Shown here: piece after piece, positions 1 through 9,299 of the stretch
Layout of the letters: every line of letters starts with the position of its first letter
Numbering within the stretch: position 1 is the stretch's first letter
DNA from: Campylobacterales bacterium
GTDB lineage: Bacteria > Campylobacterota > Campylobacteria > Campylobacterales > Hydrogenimonadaceae
Assembly: GCA_026986055.1 (NCBI GenBank)
Contig: JALSPH010000188.1
Coordinates: 1-9,809 of the forward strand
DNA length: 9,809 bases
Direction of reading: 5' to 3'
The notes under the pieces: generated by a model
Database searches by the model: none
Told to the model about the DNA's origin: nothing
Seen by the model: the letters and a program-made list of their open reading frames with translations, nothing else
Made by a program: the position numbers and the translations under genes

Positions 1-1879
<1,879 letters not shown>

Positions 1880-1885
1880 TTAGTT

Positions 1886-1899
1886 GGCTATTAATAGCC
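1886..1899. promoter_or_regulatory. 14-bp perfect palindrome upstream of icd, possible operator
   Basis: GGCTATTAATAGCC is a perfect palindrome. If icd starts near 1852 it lies at about -34 to -47, a usual place for a regulator to bind. TAATAG occurs in its right half (1892-1897) and again at 1903-1908, 11 bases on, about one helical turn. Flanking TAGTTGG (1881-1887) and CCAACTA (1913-1919) form a second, wider inverted repeat. Neither strand has a T-run directly after it, so a terminator for mltG is less likely. The regulator, if any, is unknown. Confidence 0.4.
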
Positions 1900-1930
1900 C
1901 GATAATAGAAATCCAACTATCTATACTGTT

Positions 1931-2890
1931 TCATTTTTTCCCACTTTTTATAGCCCTAAGATGAGATTTGTAACTCTTTGTAAAGATATGCTTTCCATTT
2001 TTCCCCTTGACGAAATAGAGATAGTCCGTTTTTGCAGGTTTGATGGCAGCCTTCAAAGCATCCAACGAAACACTCCCGACCGGGTATGGAGGAAGTCCGC
2101 CATACTTATATGTATTGAAACGCGTTGTATCCGAAAGGATACGCCCTTTTGTAATCTTTTGGTGAGAGTAGCGCCCATAATTTAGAGCGCCATCCATCTG
2201 TAGAGGCATTCTTCTTTTCAAACGATTGTAGATTACGGATGATATTAGAGGCATCTCCTCTTTATCTGCCGCCTCTTTCTCTATTATAGATGCGATCGTT
2301 ACGTATCGAAACCATTTTTTTGGGTTGTATATGCCGAAAAACTTCTTTGCAAGCTCTTCATGTCTTGCAAGAGATTTTCTTACAAGGTAGTAAACGAGAT
2401 GATCTTCGCTTATTCCGATAGGTATGTAGTATGTCTCCGGAAATATAACACCGTCTTGGTACGGCGCATACTTCTCGTACGCCAAATCGAGCCTCTCTTT
2501 GTCAAGCCCAAGAGTCTCGGAGAGGTCATCAAAAAATATTTCTCTGGTTTCACCCGGTATCAAAGTCACTTCAGTCATAGCCGCTTTGGCATGGGTGAGG
2601 CGGTAAAAGAGATCTCCTTTCGTAAGTTTTGTGGAGCCTACATCGATCCACCCCTTTTGAGGATATCCGAAAAATCTCAAAATATATCTGTCCATTCCAT
2701 TTATATCCATGCCGTTTCTGTTCAGATATGATATAATCGACGCCACCGAACCGGCAGGCAGGTAGACTACTCTGCTCGTGCCTATCGGCTGAATGAGATA
2801 ATAGCAGAGCGACAAAATGATTATAACGACGGCCAGACTACTCCACTCGACCATACTCAAAATTTTTCTCGTTTTTCTATTTATATTCAT
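1931..2890 (-). CDS. mltG: Endolytic murein transglycosylase MltG (YceG family)
   Basis: This inner-membrane lytic transglycosylase cuts nascent glycan strands on the periplasmic side and so sets their length. Numbered from the ATG at 2890 (319 residues; E. coli MltG is 340), it has a short basic cytoplasmic tail, one membrane helix at about 16-35, a LysM-like region at about 41-105, and the YceG catalytic domain to the end. Diagnostic motifs are FPETY near 150, IASIIEKEA with the expected catalytic Glu at about 204, NTYKYGGLPPYPVGS at 259-273, and PAKTDYLYFV near 285-294. The frame stays open to a GTG at 2923 (11 more residues, TPDRRKKKR-like). I prefer 2890 because it is ATG, a purine-rich stretch (GAAGAGAG) lies just before it, and a TATAGT box (2922-2927) could drive it; a third ATG at 2854 would still keep the helix. 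Its 5' end overlaps the divergent AsmA-like gene. No obvious terminator follows. Confidence 0.93.
   Translation of the reverse strand: MNINRKTRKILSMVEWSSLAVVIIILSLCYYLIQPIGTSRVVYLPAGSVASIISYLNRNGMDINGMDRYILRFFGYPQKGWIDVGSTKLTKGDLFYRLTHAKAAMTEVTLIPGETREIFFDDLSETLGLDKERLDLAYEKYAPYQDGVIFPETYYIPIGISEDHLVYYLVRKSLARHEELAKKFFGIYNPKKWFRYVTIASIIEKEAADKEEMPLISSVIYNRLKRRMPLQMDGALNYGRYSHQKITKGRILSDTTRFNTYKYGGLPPYPVGSVSLDALKAAIKPAKTDYLYFVKGKNGKHIFTKSYKSHLRAIKSGKK
2729..2737 (+). promoter_or_regulatory. Extended -10 promoter for the AsmA-like gene, inside mltG
   Basis: TGATATAAT is an exact extended -10 element (TGn plus TATAAT). It lies inside the antisense mltG coding region, 80 bases before the ATG at 2817, predicting a start near 2744 and a leader of about 70 bases. 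No -35 box is recognisable. This is the only exact TATAAT I noticed before that gene. Motif seen; activity inferred. Confidence 0.5.
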
Positions 2891-5411
2891 CGCTCTCTTC
2901 TTTTTTCTCCTATCGGGAGTCACTATACCGAAGATTTCTCTACCCGGTGTGAAAATCTCTCAATTTTACATAAAACTCGATAAAAAACTGGATATATCTA
3001 TCGACTCAATCGAAATAGAAAAAAGAAACGAACCTACAAAAACGGTAAAGGAGCTCGAAAGAGTCGGAACCCTGGTTCAATACCTGCCAAACTACTTCTA
3101 CAGAGTGTACATAAAGAACTTGATTGTCGGAGATAGAGTTTTTCATCTGCTATACAGCGACGATGTTTTCTATTTCGATGCAGATTCTCTCCAGATTTCA
3201 TCGAAAATCGCTTACGACCCTTCTCGAAAAGTTTTAAAGGCGAATATCAGAAAGCTTCTCATCAAAAATCCCGGCATAGAGGTTAGAGGAACATTCATCT
3301 ACGATTTCAAACACAAGATTTGGAGAGGAGAGGGCAGATACGGCGGTTTTGGTCTGGAGGGAGACTTCAACGTAAGCCAAAGAAAAGATTATGTAACTTT
3401 CAAGATAGACTCAAAACCGTGCAACTCAATAAAAGCGCTTGTCGACTACATAGCCCCTCCTGAAGAGATAAAGGTCTGGATATACCCTAAAATCCCGGCC
3501 AAAAGATATGTTCTTCACTATATCGAGGGTCGATTCAAAATAGATAGCGAAGGAGAGATAAAGTTCGATCCAAAAGAGCTTGAGGCATCCGCAACCGCTT
3601 ACGGTGCAAAGGTGCACTTTCATGAAGGGGTGCCTCCCGTCGAAGTAGAGAAGATAGATGTAACTTTGAAAAAAGATACCATCTCATTCAAGCTTCACAA
3701 GCCGGTATATGAGGGCAAAAGGCTTGATGGAAGCCGGGTGAAGATAAGAGATCTTACAACTATCAAAGCAGAGCTCGATGCACATATAGTCGTAAAAGAT
3801 AAAATAGACGACTCCATAAAAAGAGTGCTCGATGCATACGGCATACATCTTCCTTTCATACAGACCGAAGGAGTCACGGACGCAGTAGTCGATTTGAGTG
3901 TAGCTTTAGCAACCGGAAAACTCCTGAAATATGAGGGAGAATACAAGTCGGAGTACGCCAAGCTCCTTTTCGACAATGTAGTCCCGCTTCCGGTTAGAGG
4001 GCTCCACGTTGTCTCCAAAGGCTCCAAAATAGAGATACTCCCCTGCCAAGTAGAGTTCAAACCATACCTGGACGCCAACTTGAGCGGTTCGATCGATCTT
4101 CACAAAAATAGAGGCGATTTCTACCCTTTAGTCAAAAAGCTTGAATACGACTACCATAACGTGCCGCTTTTCGGTATGAACGAAACAAAAGAGCATCTAA
4201 TTCTAGATTTTACGAAAGATGTACTCTTTTCCGTGCCAAAGCTTGCCATAGAAGTTATTTACAAAAAGGGAGGAGGCCTGGATGTCAAGGCACTTGAACT
4301 AAAACTTCTCAAACCATATTTTCAAGGGCCTTTGAAACCGGTGGAGAAGGGAAAGCTTCATCTCTCCTATACAAAAAACAGAATCCTTGCAAGAGCCGAT
4401 ATAAAATACCCCAACGATATCTTTGAAAGCCAAAATGAAAATATCGACTCTTTCAAGATAGAGGCAGACTCCAAAGAGGGGCAGACGCATGTACGCATAA
4501 ACGATGCCATATCCATTGTAGCGCAAGATGAGAGAACCTTCTTCAATATCAAAAAGATAGACATAGCTGTAGACAAACTGCTTGAGTCTATAAAACGATA
4601 CACAAAAGAGTCAAAAGCAGAAGAGGTAAAAGAGGTAAAACAAGATCATCTCTTATATATAGAGGGGCACGAGAGTAAGCTCTCCTATAAAAAGGTTCAA
4701 CTACCAAGCAGATTTTACAATATCCAAATGCACACGGAGCCGTTTGGTATAAAATTCGAAACAGTGCATGAAAAGGGAAAGATACGCGGCATTGTCGACA
4801 AAAAAGAGCTCAATATCGCGGGAAAAGATCTCTCGGACAAAATGATGCGCAAACTGACTACGATCGACCAGCTTGAAGGGGGGAGCTTCGACTTCAACGC
4901 TGTAGGTAAAATAGAAGATTTCAACGGTACGATTCTAATGAGAGATACACTCTGGACAAAAACCGCCTTCTACAACAATCTTCTTGCCACTCTAAACACG
5001 ATACCCGCAATCCTGACTCTAAAAGATCCGGGCTTCAGCAAAAACGGTTTCAAGATAAAAAGAGGAGCCTTCGACTACCGCTTCAAAGATGGAAGACTCT
5101 TTTTCAAAAAGATAGTCATCGAGGGCTACAGCGCTCAGATTACCGGAAAAGGGAGCATAGACTTCAATACGGGGATGGTCGCTTTGAAGCTTCAGATACA
5201 CTTTATGGAGTCTCTTACAAACGTCCTTAGCAAAATACCCGTAGCAGGTTATATCATTTTCGGAAAAGATGGAACATTGGCAGTGACTCTGAACGTAAAG
5301 GGCCCTCTTGAAAATCCGAAAGTCGAAACGGAAGCTACAAAAGATATCATCAAAGCGCCTCTGAATATCCTTGAGAGAACCTTGACCCTCCCTTTCAAGC
5401 TTTTCGAATGA
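2817..5411 (+). CDS. AsmA-like / DUF3971 (YhdP-type) envelope protein
   Basis: An 864-residue protein with a short cytoplasmic tail, one N-terminal membrane helix (about 13-35), and a long periplasmic part of alternating beta-strand sequence (short hydrophobic stretches split by charged turns). The last 170 or so residues resemble the AsmA_2/YhdP C-terminal domain: FDYRFKDGRLFFKKIVIEG, then IPVAGYIIFGKDGTLAV near 806-822 and VKGPLENPKV near 826-835. Proteins of this superfamily (YhdP, TamB, YdbH in E. coli) form lipid-binding grooves bridging the periplasm and move phospholipid to the outer membrane; the same job here is inference. The ATG at 2817 is the first start after an in-frame TAG at 2802 and has no good Shine-Dalgarno. 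The next candidate (GTG 2949) would delete the membrane helix. The 5' end overlaps mltG. The 3' end stops 11 bp before the convergent permease gene. The orthologue class (YhdP, TamB or AsmA) is not settled. Confidence 0.85.
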   Translation: MIITTARLLHSTILKIFLVFLFIFIALFFFLLSGVTIPKISLPGVKISQFYIKLDKKLDISIDSIEIEKRNEPTKTVKELERVGTLVQYLPNYFYRVYIKNLIVGDRVFHLLYSDDVFYFDADSLQISSKIAYDPSRKVLKANIRKLLIKNPGIEVRGTFIYDFKHKIWRGEGRYGGFGLEGDFNVSQRKDYVTFKIDSKPCNSIKALVDYIAPPEEIKVWIYPKIPAKRYVLHYIEGRFKIDSEGEIKFDPKELEASATAYGAKVHFHEGVPPVEVEKIDVTLKKDTISFKLHKPVYEGKRLDGSRVKIRDLTTIKAELDAHIVVKDKIDDSIKRVLDAYGIHLPFIQTEGVTDAVVDLSVALATGKLLKYEGEYKSEYAKLLFDNVVPLPVRGLHVVSKGSKIEILPCQVEFKPYLDANLSGSIDLHKNRGDFYPLVKKLEYDYHNVPLFGMNETKEHLILDFTKDVLFSVPKLAIEVIYKKGGGLDVKALELKLLKPYFQGPLKPVEKGKLHLSYTKNRILARADIKYPNDIFESQNENIDSFKIEADSKEGQTHVRINDAISIVAQDERTFFNIKKIDIAVDKLLESIKRYTKESKAEEVKEVKQDHLLYIEGHESKLSYKKVQLPSRFYNIQMHTEPFGIKFETVHEKGKIRGIVDKKELNIAGKDLSDKMMRKLTTIDQLEGGSFDFNAVGKIEDFNGTILMRDTLWTKTAFYNNLLATLNTIPAILTLKDPGFSKNGFKIKRGAFDYRFKDGRLFFKKIVIEGYSAQITGKGSIDFNTGMVALKLQIHFMESLTNVLSKIPVAGYIIFGKDGTLAVTLNVKGPLENPKVETEATKDIIKAPLNILERTLTLPFKLFE

Positions 5412-5436
5412 GAAGAGAATCCCTACTCGTTTCTCA
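5409..5436. other. Hairpin spanning the stop codons of two convergent genes
   Basis: TGAGAAGAG (5409-5417) pairs with CTC (5426-5428) and TTCTCA (5431-5436), giving nine pairs with a two-base bulge and an eight-base loop. The TGA of the AsmA-like gene forms the base of the stem and the permease stop (5423-5425) falls mostly in the loop. It is the only inverted repeat near the 11-bp convergent gap. No T-run follows on either strand, so it is not a classical intrinsic terminator. It could still mark or protect 3' ends. Confidence 0.35.
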
Positions 5437-6622
5437 ACACCTTCAGAGGATCTATCTGCGAAGCTTTCCTTGCCGGGTACAAAGATGAAAAGAGTGTTAT
5501 CAAAAAGGCTCCGACTATGATCCCGGTAAAGTCTCTCCAGTCAAGATCAAGCGGAAGGCGGCTCGTTCCATAGACATCTTCAGGGAGTGTAATTATGTCG
5601 AATTTGCCCAAAATCTCCATTCCTCCCAAACCCAAAACGGTTCCTACCGCAATACCGCCAAGCCCTATGATGAGTCCTAACCTGAAAAAGAGCTGCATAA
5701 TCTCTCTCCTAGAAGCTCCGAGAGACAGCAGGAGTGCCACCTCGCTGCGCCGGTTCATGACCGTCATCAAAAGCGAGCTTACGATATTCAAAGATGCTAT
5801 AAGGATTATAAGCATCAAAACTATAAAGAGCGCCCTCTTCTCCATCTGCATCGCTGCAAAAAAGTTTCCGTTCTGCTCCCACCAACCCAAAATGCCGACA
5901 GATGCCGGGAGTTCGGAACGTATCGCTTCGATATCTCGCATAGGGTTCTTAGACTCTATGTGAATCCCGTCGTAAACCCCGGTATCTCTCTTTAGAATCT
6001 TTTCGAACGTTCTGAATGTCGTATAGTAGTAACTCTCATCATATGCGTTCAACCCTGAGCGGAAGAGACCTTCTACAACAAAACGCTTGGTAAGCGGCAT
6101 GAAGCTTAAACCAGCAGGCTCCATTCTTGAAAAGAGAAACATAATCTTCTCCCCCTCTTCGATTCCAAGCTCCCTTGCCAAAGGCTTGCCGACTATAACG
6201 CCATACTTACCGAAAGGCTTCGTATAAGCTTTGGCAAATACCGGGTTTACCTCTTTCTCCCGTTCAGGGTCGATTCCAAAGAGCAGACCGCCTTTTAGAG
6301 TGCTACCTTTGCGTATCAGCACCTGTGTCTGCATATATGGGCTGAATTTCAGATCCAAAAACTTGTTTTCCAAATTTTCAAGAAGATCTTGATCTACGGA
6401 GTCTCTCACTTTCGGGTATATGGTAAGGGGGTAGTTCATAACGAAAAGGCGCTTTTCGAACTCCTTCTCCATACCGTTCATGATAGCCATCGCTATGATA
6501 AGGACGGTAACGCCTATAGCTATACCCAAAAATGCGAGAATTGCTGAAAGAAATATGAAAGGGTGTTCACGGTCGAAGCGCAGATAGCGCCTGACCATCG
6601 TATTTACAAACCGACTGTTCAT
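5423..6622 (-). CDS. lolC: LolC/LolE-family lipoprotein-releasing ABC permease
   Basis: The membrane part of the ABC machine that pulls mature lipoproteins out of the inner membrane and hands them to LolA. It has 399 residues from the ATG at 6622. It shows the four-helix plan of the family: helix 1 at about 22-48, a periplasmic domain at about 49-260 (MacB-type), then helices at about 263-288, 313-336 and 365-382. The cytoplasmic coupling segment [18 protein letters not shown] is at 290-307, the family motif [15 protein letters not shown] before the last helix, and the typical tail [17 protein letters not shown] at the end. The start is chosen because ATG overlaps the secA TGA as ATGA, a sign of translational coupling; the frame runs 28 codons further into secA but that extension is not family-like. 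The ATPase LolD is not in the window. Whether it acts as a homodimer or with a second permease cannot be told here, so LolC versus LolE is undecided. Confidence 0.9.
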   Translation of the reverse strand: MNSRFVNTMVRRYLRFDREHPFIFLSAILAFLGIAIGVTVLIIAMAIMNGMEKEFEKRLFVMNYPLTIYPKVRDSVDQDLLENLENKFLDLKFSPYMQTQVLIRKGSTLKGGLLFGIDPEREKEVNPVFAKAYTKPFGKYGVIVGKPLARELGIEEGEKIMFLFSRMEPAGLSFMPLTKRFVVEGLFRSGLNAYDESYYYTTFRTFEKILKRDTGVYDGIHIESKNPMRDIEAIRSELPASVGILGWWEQNGNFFAAMQMEKRALFIVLMLIILIASLNIVSSLLMTVMNRRSEVALLLSLGASRREIMQLFFRLGLIIGLGGIAVGTVLGLGGMEILGKFDIITLPEDVYGTSRLPLDLDWRDFTGIIVGAFLITLFSSLYPARKASQIDPLKVLRNE

Positions 6623-9204
6623 GCCTGTTGAGCTGCTAAAACTCCACGCTTGGGACCGCTTTTGCCGCAGCAGTGTTTGTACTTCTTGCCGCTTCCGCAA
6701 GGGCACGGGTCGTTCCTGGCCGGTTTTTTCCCTTTGACTATCGGTTTGAGCTCCTCATCTCTGTTTGTGGATATTTCGGCAGTTGCAGCCTCCATCTGAG
6801 CCTTCATTCTCTCAAGGGCCGCCTGCTCCTGGGCCATCTCCTCTTCGGACTTGAAGCGGATCATATAGAGAGTTTTCAGAGTTTCATACTTGATAGACTC
6901 GACAAGTTCGGTAAAGAGGTTGTAACTCTCCTTTTTGTACTCGACAAGAGGATCTTTCTGATTGTAACCACGCAAGCCTATACCTGTTTTGAGGATATCC
7001 ATCTGATAGAGATGCTCACGCCATGCGTTATCGAGCACCTGTAGATAGATTATACGCTCTATCTCGTTTCTTTGGACCGGGTCGATAGCCCCCATTTTGG
7101 TCTCGTAACGCTCTTTTAGCTGATTCAAAAGAAGCTCGTACAAAGTGGAGTAGTCTCTTCCCTTCAACTCCTCTTCGTCAAACTCCTCACCCAGCTCTTC
7201 CATGAGTTTCAGCTTCAGTTTTTCAAGTTCAAAATCCTCTTCCGGTGCCCCTTCAAAAATCGAGCACTCCATCAAAAGAGATTTCAGATACTCCTCTCTT
7301 ATCGAATCTATCTTCTCCTCTATCTTGAACTCAGGGTTCAAAAGTTCATGTCTGAAACGGTAGATGATCTTACGCTGCTCGTTTGCAACGTCATCATACT
7401 CGAGAAGATGTTTTCTCGATTCGAAATGGAGGTTTTCAACCTTCTTTTGCGCTTTTTCGACGGCACGTGTCACCATTTTGGACTCTATATACTCACCCTC
7501 TTCTACACCCATTCGATCCATAATCGTCTTTATTCGATCGCTTCCGAATATCCTTAGAAGATGATCTTCAAGACTTAGGTAAAACCGGCTCTCTCCCGGG
7601 TCTCCCTGACGCCCAGAACGGCCCCTGAGCTGGTTGTCGATACGGCGGCTCTCGTGCCTCTCGGTACCTATGATATACAACCCTCCGAGTGATCGGATCT
7701 CGTCATCTATCTTTATGTCGACCCCGCGTCCCGCCATGTTGGTAGCGATGGTAACCGCACCTTTTTTGCCCGCATCCTTGATGATTTCTGCTTCATGCTC
7801 ATGGTTTTTGGCGTTAAGAACATTGTGTGGAATCTTCTCTTTTTTCAGAAGTTCATGCAGCGCTTCCGACTTCTCTATCGAAGCGGTTCCGACAAGTACG
7901 GGCTGCCCCCTCTTGTTGCGCTCTTTTATATCTTTGATGACGGCGTCGAACTTCTCTCTTTCGGTTTTGTATATAAGATCGGGTTGATCTTTTCGAATAA
8001 CCGGTACGTTGGTAGGGATCGAGATGACGTCGAGGTTGTAAATTTCCGCAAACTCCGTAGCCTCGGTCTGTGCCGTTCCCGTCATACCTGCAAGCTTTTC
8101 GTACATCCTGAAATAGTTCTGGAAGGTGATGTCGGCAAGTGTCTGCGACTCCTCTTTAATCTCGACACCCTCTTTTGCTTCAAGCGCCTGGTGAAGCCCT
8201 TCGCTGAACCTGCGTCCTTCGGAGAGTCTTCCGGTGAACTCGTCTACAATGACGATTTCGCCATCTTTGACAACGTAATCGACATCCTTTTCAAAAAGGT
8301 TGTGAGCTTTCAGAGCCTGATCTAGATGGTGAGCCAATATGGCATTCTCCATAGCGTATAGGTTATCTACTCCAAAGAGTTTCTCAGCCTTCTCAATCCC
8401 TTTTTCGGTTACGAGAATCACTCTATTCTTTTCATCCACGGTAAAGTCCTCGTCGCGCACCATCTGACGTGCCACTTTGTCTGCCCTGGTATAGTTTTCA
8501 AGCTTGCTGCTTGTAGGACCGGAGATAATAAGAGGAGTTCTCGCTTCATCTATCAAAATGGAGTCGACTTCGTCCACTATAGCGTAGTAGTGCTCTCTTT
8601 GAACCATCTCTTCGAGGGAGTATTTCATATTGTCGCGCAGGTAGTCGAATCCGAACTCGTTGTTGGTGCCGTATGTTATGTCGGCATCGTACTGCGCTTT
8701 TCTGTTCAAATCGTCGGGAACGTCGGCAGTTATGACACCGACACTGTAGCCGAGAAACTCATAGATCTTTCCCATTTCGGTAGCGTCGCGTTTGGCGAGG
8801 TAGTCGTTTACGGTAACGACGTGTACGCCGCGCCCAAGCATTGCGTTCAAAACGACGGGAAGGGTTGCGACAAGAGTTTTACCCTCCCCCGTCTTCATTT
8901 CGGCTATCCTGTTTTCGTGCAAAACCATCCCGCCTATCAGCTGAACATCGAAGTGGCGCATCCCAAGAGTCCTTTTGGATGCTTCACGGGTAATGGCAAA
9001 AGAGTCGGGCAGAGCGTCGTCGAGGCTCATCTCCCCGCTGTTGACCCTCTCTTTCAACTCGGAAAACGCCTCTTTGAGCTCTTCATCGCTCATCTTCTCA
9101 TATTTTGGTTCCAGCGCATTTATCTTCGCAACACGTTTGCTGTACTTTTTCAGCTCCCTGTCGTTGGCAGTACCGACAATAGAACGAAAGATTGTTTTGA
9201 TCAT
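6619..9204 (-). CDS. secA: Preprotein translocase ATPase SecA
   Basis: The motor that drives unfolded precursor proteins through SecYEG. It is full length at 861 residues. In order: nucleotide-binding domain 1 with Walker A MKTGEGKT (103-110) and Walker [15 protein letters not shown] (211-224); the preprotein cross-linking domain, with [16 protein letters not shown] at its edge (321-336); nucleotide-binding domain 2 with [13 protein letters not shown] (487-499) and the arginine-rich [13 protein letters not shown] (525-537); the helical scaffold and wing; and a C-terminal zinc site C834-x-C836-x8-C845-C846, which in the family binds zinc, SecB and phospholipid. A 15-residue tail follows the last cysteine. 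The ATG at 9204 has AAAAGG about ten bases upstream, and a good extended -10 lies in the 95-bp divergent gap with lolA. The stop overlaps the start of the permease gene. No frameshift or missing key residue was seen. Confidence 0.99.
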   Translation of the reverse strand: MIKTIFRSIVGTANDRELKKYSKRVAKINALEPKYEKMSDEELKEAFSELKERVNSGEMSLDDALPDSFAITREASKRTLGMRHFDVQLIGGMVLHENRIAEMKTGEGKTLVATLPVVLNAMLGRGVHVVTVNDYLAKRDATEMGKIYEFLGYSVGVITADVPDDLNRKAQYDADITYGTNNEFGFDYLRDNMKYSLEEMVQREHYYAIVDEVDSILIDEARTPLIISGPTSSKLENYTRADKVARQMVRDEDFTVDEKNRVILVTEKGIEKAEKLFGVDNLYAMENAILAHHLDQALKAHNLFEKDVDYVVKDGEIVIVDEFTGRLSEGRRFSEGLHQALEAKEGVEIKEESQTLADITFQNYFRMYEKLAGMTGTAQTEATEFAEIYNLDVISIPTNVPVIRKDQPDLIYKTEREKFDAVIKDIKERNKRGQPVLVGTASIEKSEALHELLKKEKIPHNVLNAKNHEHEAEIIKDAGKKGAVTIATNMAGRGVDIKIDDEIRSLGGLYIIGTERHESRRIDNQLRGRSGRQGDPGESRFYLSLEDHLLRIFGSDRIKTIMDRMGVEEGEYIESKMVTRAVEKAQKKVENLHFESRKHLLEYDDVANEQRKIIYRFRHELLNPEFKIEEKIDSIREEYLKSLLMECSIFEGAPEEDFELEKLKLKLMEELGEEFDEEELKGRDYSTLYELLLNQLKERYETKMGAIDPVQRNEIERIIYLQVLDNAWREHLYQMDILKTGIGLRGYNQKDPLVEYKKESYNLFTELVESIKYETLKTLYMIRFKSEEEMAQEQAALERMKAQMEAATAEISTNRDEELKPIVKGKKPARNDPCPCGSGKKYKHCCGKSGPKRGVLAAQQA

Positions 9205-9258
9205 TTCGGATATACCTTTTCGTAGTTCAAACGAGATTCACCGTTTTTTAAGAGATAG

Positions 9259-9267
9259 ATTTTATCA
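9259..9267 (-). promoter_or_regulatory. Candidate extended -10 promoter for secA (and the permease)
   Basis: The minus strand reads TGATAAAAT, one mismatch from a TGnTATAAT element. Transcription would begin near 9252, giving a leader of about 48 bases before the secA ATG at 9204. No -35 box is visible. As the permease overlaps secA, the same promoter probably serves both. Confidence 0.45.
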
Positions 9268-9285
9268 CACTTTTACAAAGGTTCC

Positions 9286-9293
9286 TATAAAAT
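9286..9293 (+). promoter_or_regulatory. Candidate -10 box for lolA
   Basis: TATAAAAT ends only six bases before the lolA ATG at 9300. A -10 element normally places the transcript start six to eight bases downstream, here at or just before the A of the ATG. That would make the message leaderless or nearly so. It sits about 20 bp from the opposing secA -10 box. Confidence 0.4.
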
Positions 9294-9299
9294 CGCCCC

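Noticed and set aside
1934..1939. T6 run next to the mltG stop as a plus-strand terminator
   Set aside because: No plus-strand gene ends here; the T-run is the complement of the final Lys codons of mltG.
2891..2923. GTG start of mltG at 2923
   Set aside because: Possible but weaker: GTG rather than ATG, no clear ribosome-binding site, and it lengthens the overlap with the divergent gene. Kept as an alternative.
2949..2951. GTG at 2949 as start of the AsmA-like gene, which would remove the overlap
   Set aside because: It would remove the whole N-terminal membrane helix expected in this family, and no Shine-Dalgarno precedes it.
4622..4639. Tandem 9-base repeat AGAGGTAAA x2
   Set aside because: Only two copies inside the AsmA-like gene, encoding a Glu/Val/Lys-rich linker; no sign of phase variation or a longer array.
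6623..6706. Upstream start for the permease at 6706, 28 codons inside secA
   Set aside because: The extra residues are an out-of-frame reading of the SecA C-terminus and do not look like a LolC N-terminus; the ATGA overlap at 6619-6622 gives a natural start.
7795..9225. Plus-strand open frames 7795-8325 and 8590-9225 opposite secA
   Set aside because: They are in codon register with secA and arise from its codon use; secA is unmistakable.
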